NCBI RefSeq assembly: GCF_032118995.1
Contig: NC_092661.1
Coordinates: 5,148,501 to 5,212,500 of the forward strand
Reading direction: 5' to 3'
From: Asterias amurensis
Lineage: Eukaryota > Echinodermata > Asteroidea > Forcipulatida > Asteriidae
Length of the DNA: 64,000 nucleotides
Part shown: positions 59,363-64,000 of the stretch, one piece after another
How positions within the stretch are numbered: position 1 is the stretch's first letter
Layout of the letters: every line of letters starts with the position of its first letter
Made by a program: the position numbers and the translations under genes
Notes under the pieces: model-generated
Databases searched by the model: none
What the model was told of the DNA's origin: nothing
The model's input: only the letters and a program-made list of their open reading frames with translations

Positions 59363-62300
59363 CTCGTCGGAATCCTCGTGTGGTTTCACCAGCTTTCCTG
59401 CTGGTGCCTCGATCTCACTGGTAAGTGTTACACAACTATTTTAGACGCAGACTAAATTTTGACAAATAACCTGTGTACGGGTACAAACCTGTGTTTGTGC
59501 TCTAAAGAAGACAAGAGACCGCTGTGTTTTGCCCTCCTTATAAAGGGCTACTGGTTATTTTAAAGACATTGGACACTAATTGGTAATTGTATAAGACCAG
59601 TCTTCTCACTTGGTGTATCTCAACATATGCATACAATAACAAACCTGTGAAAAATTGAGCTCGATTGGTCGTCGAAGTTGCGAGACTATAATGAAAGAAA
59701 AAAAAAAAAAAAAAAAAAAAGAAAGAAAAAAAACCCTCAAATTCTAACTCTGGTCTCGAAATCAAATTCCTGGAAAGTTCCTTCTTTCTCGAAAACTACG
59801 TTAATTCAGAGGGAGCCGTTTTTTTCAAAATGTGTTATCCTATCAACCTTTCAACCTTTCTTCATTTACTCGTTAGCAAGTAAGGTTTTACGCTTATAAG
59901 TATTTTGAGTAATTACCAATAGCGTCCAGCCTTTAAACCTACCCTTCAAACCATTACCTTGCAATTTATGTACTCATACAAACATTCTTTCATTTATTCA
60001 TTCTTTTATTCATTATTCAAGGCGGATGTTTACATTAAAGTAAACTATCTTAAAGTTACTGGCAATGAAAACCTTTAGTTAGGAGCTACAGCAGCTGTCG
60101 ATTGTAAAAAAAAGGAAAACAAAAAGGCAGTTTCAGAAACGTTTCCAGCGAATTATTAAGTGGTTATGTAAAATGATAACATTTTTTACGTCAGGAATTT
60201 GAATATGAGAAACTTTACCACAGTAACGTTACTCATAGTTGTTGTGTGTTCCTATCAGGGATTTATCTTCCTGCATGGACTAAAATATTCACTCCAGATT
60301 TTCGGCGCTATCTTAAAAACGTGGCCAATCTTTGAAATTTAAAATTCAGATGTTAGTTTTATCGTATATATCTACATAGGATTTCAAAAATAGAAGGTAT
60401 ATACGATGTGATCTCTGACGTCACACGGAAACCATAACATGATTCGCGCGCATACCGCCGGGCAAAACCTTTGTGTTTTTGGCAGCCAGCTAGAGTGTAT
60501 GCAATCTTACCATGACTACGTGTCTTTTTGCCCGGCGAAACATGACGTATACAGAGTTTTTTTTTCAACAGAGGGCGGTTTAAACGTAAACATAGGTCAC
60601 AGCGTCTATACTTTGCTTTTAAATATTTCATTTCACCTTGATGTCTAATGCGCAAACGTTGCAATAATGTAGATTAAATTAAATTGCACTCGGCTCGACT
60701 GAAAAACTGTTTTAACAGTTTTAAAATGCGTGTTTCGTGTTCAAGTTTATACTCAGAAGGACCAATAATTATCCTCTCTGCCTCTATAGCTAACGATAAA
60801 TGTCGACTGTCTAACTCTTAAATTGCAAAAGTCTTGGTGGTTTACATTTGGTCATCTATCTTAAGTTTACTGGCAATGAAAACCTTAAGTTAGGAGCTAC
60901 AACAGCTGTCGATTGTATAAAAAGGCATTTTCAGAAGCGTTTCACACCTAATTATGATGTGGTTATGTAAAACAATTTTTACGCCAGGAATTTGAATATG
61001 AGAAACTATACCACAGTAACGTTACTCATAATTGTTGTGATTTTCGGCGAGAAGGACTCAGTATCCACTCCACCTCTTGCTACTGAGAAATGACGGCTGT
61101 CTAGACACTGCTCTTGAATTGCAAAAGTCGTGGTTTCCAATCCCACCCCGAGTAATATTTGATTTCGTTTTCCTAGACTCGGTAAAGTACTCATATACCG
61201 TGTAGGGCCTACGTGGATAAAACCACAATTAATAGTTGTTATCCTCGATGCAAATTTCCATATATGGTTATAGTTATATAGTTCTCTTTTAAATCCTCTT
61301 TTTGTTATCCCAATATTATACTGGTGCTTTGAATGGTGCTTTACGGCATAAGTCTTGACCAATCAAATTGGTTACACAATACCGATGAGAATTTTTTTTT
61401 CTAGGGCTTTGAACATTTTGTGTTGAAGTGTCAACTTTTCAGTTCTAAATCTTGAAGAAATGCAAGCCACCAAGGTTTCGATTTACCAACAACACCTCGG
61501 AGTTAGTCTTTTCCAGTTTGACACATTATATGGGCCAATGCAAATTTTTCCGTTATTATGGGCTAGCCCATGTTTTACCCATACGGTTATGTTTTCCAAT
61601 ATCTACGTGTCATACTTTCAGTTTTGAACCTTCATGGCATGCAAGCCACCCAGGTATCGACTTACGTGCACAAAGGGGTTAGTCTTTCAGCGGATCTAGT
61701 GATAGATGGTGACGAAGGAACAAGTGTACTAGAGTTCAAATGCTCTCACACCCGTAAGTGTTTAGTAGCTTGATAGTGTATTTTCAGCTAATTAGCTGCT
61801 TCGACCTACTGTTGGAACATTGGTTTTACTAGCCCACTCCCAACAACTAATATACCCCTACAGTTTGTTGTTATTGTCAATGTCATAAACTACGCTAAAC
61901 TAAAGCTATGACGTAAACTTCGTGTGGTTGGAACTATATTGGTCCCGGAAGTTCGAATACGTGCGAGATAGCGCCCTCTTTTGAATAAGTTCATGTTATT
62001 TTCCTATTGGGGTACAACAATTCCGGTAGCAGAACCCTGGGACACTGGTAGCTGCCCCGCAATTGCTAAGTCACTGCCCATTTTTTTGTACACCAAGACA
62101 TGGAAACACCGTCGTCTTTCACTCTTTGAATTTAATACAATGCAAAACACTCATGTGTTCATAATATTTTAGAGCAAAATCTACATCCGTGGTGGAAGGT
62201 GGACCTGGGAGCAAACCACTGCCTCGGTTGTATCACCCTTGTCAACAGAGGAGATTGCTGTAGTAAGAAACATTCGTCTTCTTCATTTTTAGTGCAACCT

Positions 62301-63944
62301 TTATGATATTATGTATTTTGTGTAGGACAAAAAAACACAACGTCCACAAATAATGTAGATTAAACTTACACAGTTTGAAGATAATATGATAGTAGAAAGC
62401 TTCCCTTAAAATATTATATGATGAGGTGCTGTATTTTCTTTTATAAAAATGAGTAAAACAAGGGCTGAAATATTAAAACAATGGGAATTTAGTCATGTCT
62501 GACGACAATCCAGAGTACTATTTGAATGTTTAGGGCGTGCTTTGTGAAATGTTATACTATCATTGAACAAGCCACAAAAACTGTTTCTAAACCTTATCGG
62601 GGCATAAGTTTGTGCACACTCTTCTGATTTAAGGGTTATCAAATAACCATCGCCGCCCGAAACATTCATCAAATAAGTTTTGTCACCTTTTCAGTGTGTT
62701 GAAATTGAAGCGAAATCAAGTATTCCATTGTTATCTTTTCGTTTTTTTTATTGTTATTTCTAAAATTGGTTTGTTTGTAACACTAGTCCCCTTGTCTACT
62801 TCGTTCAATCGTTATGCATTATTTTAGGCTAAGTATTGCTAATAATTGGAGCTGCCTGTCCCCCTAGCTTCTTTGTTTAATTTTGGTGTTTTTTTTTTAC
62901 CGTACAGTTAGTAGTTCTTATTCTACAATTCAATGCTGTTTATCCTGCTGTTTCCAAACTTATAAATAAAGGTTCATATTTGAATTCAATTCATTTACTT
63001 TCTGCAATCTTTTATAATGAAATCTGATCTCTCGTCTATTGCCTTTGAGTTAAAGTGCAAATCTTCTTTCCACTGACAGATGGGCGCTTGTCTGGGGCCA
63101 TCGTGAGAGCAGGCAAGGAGCCTGACATTTTCAACAATGCCGCGTGTGGGTTACCAGTGACACAAGACCAAGCATCGATCCCTGGGGGACATACAACGAT
63201 ATTGTGTAACCCGCCCGTCATTGCCCAGTACGTCAGTGTAGACGACGAAGATCATGAACCAGACAGTAAAAGTCTAGCACTGTGCGAGGTGACTGTTGAA
63301 GAGCAACCCATGGAAGACTGTATCCAAACAACAAGTAAGAACATAATTTTATTTTAATGTGAGATATTTGTGTTGGTATTGCGTACCGTTTAATTTAACG
63401 AGTTGGTGTGCTTAGTGTCACAAGACATGCACTTTTTTGTTGTTGCTTTGAATAATTGTGTTTTTTGCGAGTTCTTTCACGCCAGTTCTAGCTATGTTAA
63501 CAAATAATAGTGGTTCGCTTGTTCTAACAAAAAAATAAGTGTACAAAAAAAATAAGTGTAGAATAGACAAGAGCCTCAAAAGGAACCATAAACGTCTAGC
63601 TGTGCACTCGTGTATTTTTATTTTTGTGCATTGTCCCTTTCTCGATCATTTTGGTTTATCTACGTTTAGGTGCGGCGACCATGGTCAAGCCATTCCCCGT
63701 TGCTGGTATGGTCTTATCCTCATTGCTTTTCGAAGGGAAATGTATTGTCGACCCACGCCCTCTGTCGGTCTCTCACATGAAGTCACCTATGCAATGTTTC
63801 ATGCGTTGTAAGATTAATAACGAGTGTTGGTCTTTCGACTACGTCATGACTTCTGGTCAGTGTAGGCTCTACGATGTAAAGGCTGGAGACATAAATGCAG
63901 ATGATCAGCCAGGCTGCTTGGTGTATGCTGTAATCCGTGGCTAG
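59363..63944 (+). CDS. Diverged inverted F-type lectin/PAN gene, 5' exon apparently damaged
   Basis: Exons 2-5 on the plus strand are 61622-61753, 62173-62262, 63080-63334 and 63670-63944. They have the same phase-1 pattern as the array genes. The lectin domain includes LNLHGMQATQ, a KCSHT segment that keeps the pocket His, HPWWKVDL and NRGDCCNGR. The PAN-like exon (SPMQCFMRC, ECWSFDY, QCRLY) ends at a stop at 63942-63944. A first exon matching the array signal peptide ends at 59420 (LVGILVWFHQLSCWCLDLT). However, the expected ATG reads ATC and an in-frame TAA lies at 59348-59350 beside an A-run, so no start is visible. Intron 1 is 2.2 kb against about 0.37 kb in copy A. It is either a pseudogene by loss of its start or a gene using another first exon that I did not find. 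Domain assignment is firm; activity is not. Confidence 0.72.
59559..59937. mobile_element. Complete MITE of the TTAAAGGCATTGGACAC family
   Basis: Left end taaagacattggacactaat and right end attaccaatagcgtccagcc are inverted, separated by ~330 bp with an A-rich run (59699-59720). Lies in intron 1 of the inverted lectin gene. It defines the ends used to recognise the truncated relatives in the array. Confidence 0.75.
60032..61043 (+). repeat. Direct ~200-bp duplication in intron 1 of the inverted gene
   Basis: The block at 60032-60253 (actggcaatgaaaacctt ... ccacagtaacgttactcat) recurs at 60851-61043 with about 10-15% difference by eye. A MITE-like inverted pair (gccgggcaaaacctttgtg / gtctttttgcccggc) lies between them at about 60453-60537. 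No coding sequence recognised. Confidence 0.65.
62263..63079. other. Intron 3 of the inverted lectin gene
   Basis: AT-rich, bounded by GT (after ...GACTGCTGTA) and AG (ccactgacag). No repeat of the array intron 3 elements is visible here. Confidence 0.55.
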
Positions 63945-64000
63945 ACCAGTACTGAAATATTACTTGACTTTGCAATCGATGGCGCTCTTTTACTAAAATG

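Noticed and set aside
60359-60664. 101-aa minus frame
   Set aside because: Lies over a MITE-like inverted repeat within an intron; no supporting features.

Overview
The window looks like animal genomic DNA, most likely from an echinoderm (my guess is a sea star). It is AT-rich and full of short DNA transposons. The only convincing host genes are spliced secreted lectins. The organism call is an inference from F-type lectin content, a DIRS element, CR1-like LINE pieces and MITE families that I associate with echinoderm genomes. No species is named.

Layout: about 57.3 kb is a tandem array of one ~13.46 kb unit. Copy A is 1-13458, copy B 13459-43967 (swollen by insertions) and copy C 43968-57327 (lacking the last ~3.2 kb of the unit). 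Each copy carries one minus-strand five-exon gene for a secreted F-type lectin (fucolectin) domain joined to a C-terminal PAN/Apple-like domain: A 6709-3194, B 37009-17372, C 53705-47660. All introns are phase 1 and have GT-AG sites. A fourth, more diverged relative lies outside the array on the plus strand (exons 59363-59420, 61622-61753, 62173-62262, 63080-63334 and 63670-63944). Its signal-peptide exon appears damaged.

The insertions differ between copies and so give relative ages. Copy B has a ~6.0 kb fossil DIRS retroelement in intron 4 (17931-23913). In intron 2 it has a 10.25 kb composite terminal-inverted-repeat element (25562-35814) with a 6-bp target duplication; its satellite-like ends enclose two ~4.5 kb TTAA-flanked palindromes. 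Copy C has a three-level nest of DNA elements in intron 3 (49765-52263). Older elements shared by the copies include several MITEs and a CR1-like LINE fragment split by a MULE-like element.

Biology: the four genes look like a lectin family undergoing duplication and diversification. The second exon, which carries part of the expected sugar-binding face, differs between copies almost entirely by amino-acid-changing substitutions, while adjoining intron sequence is close to identical. The fucose-contacting His of classic F-type lectins is replaced in the three array genes but kept in the inverted outlier, and copy B has lost three cysteines. All comparisons were made by eye.
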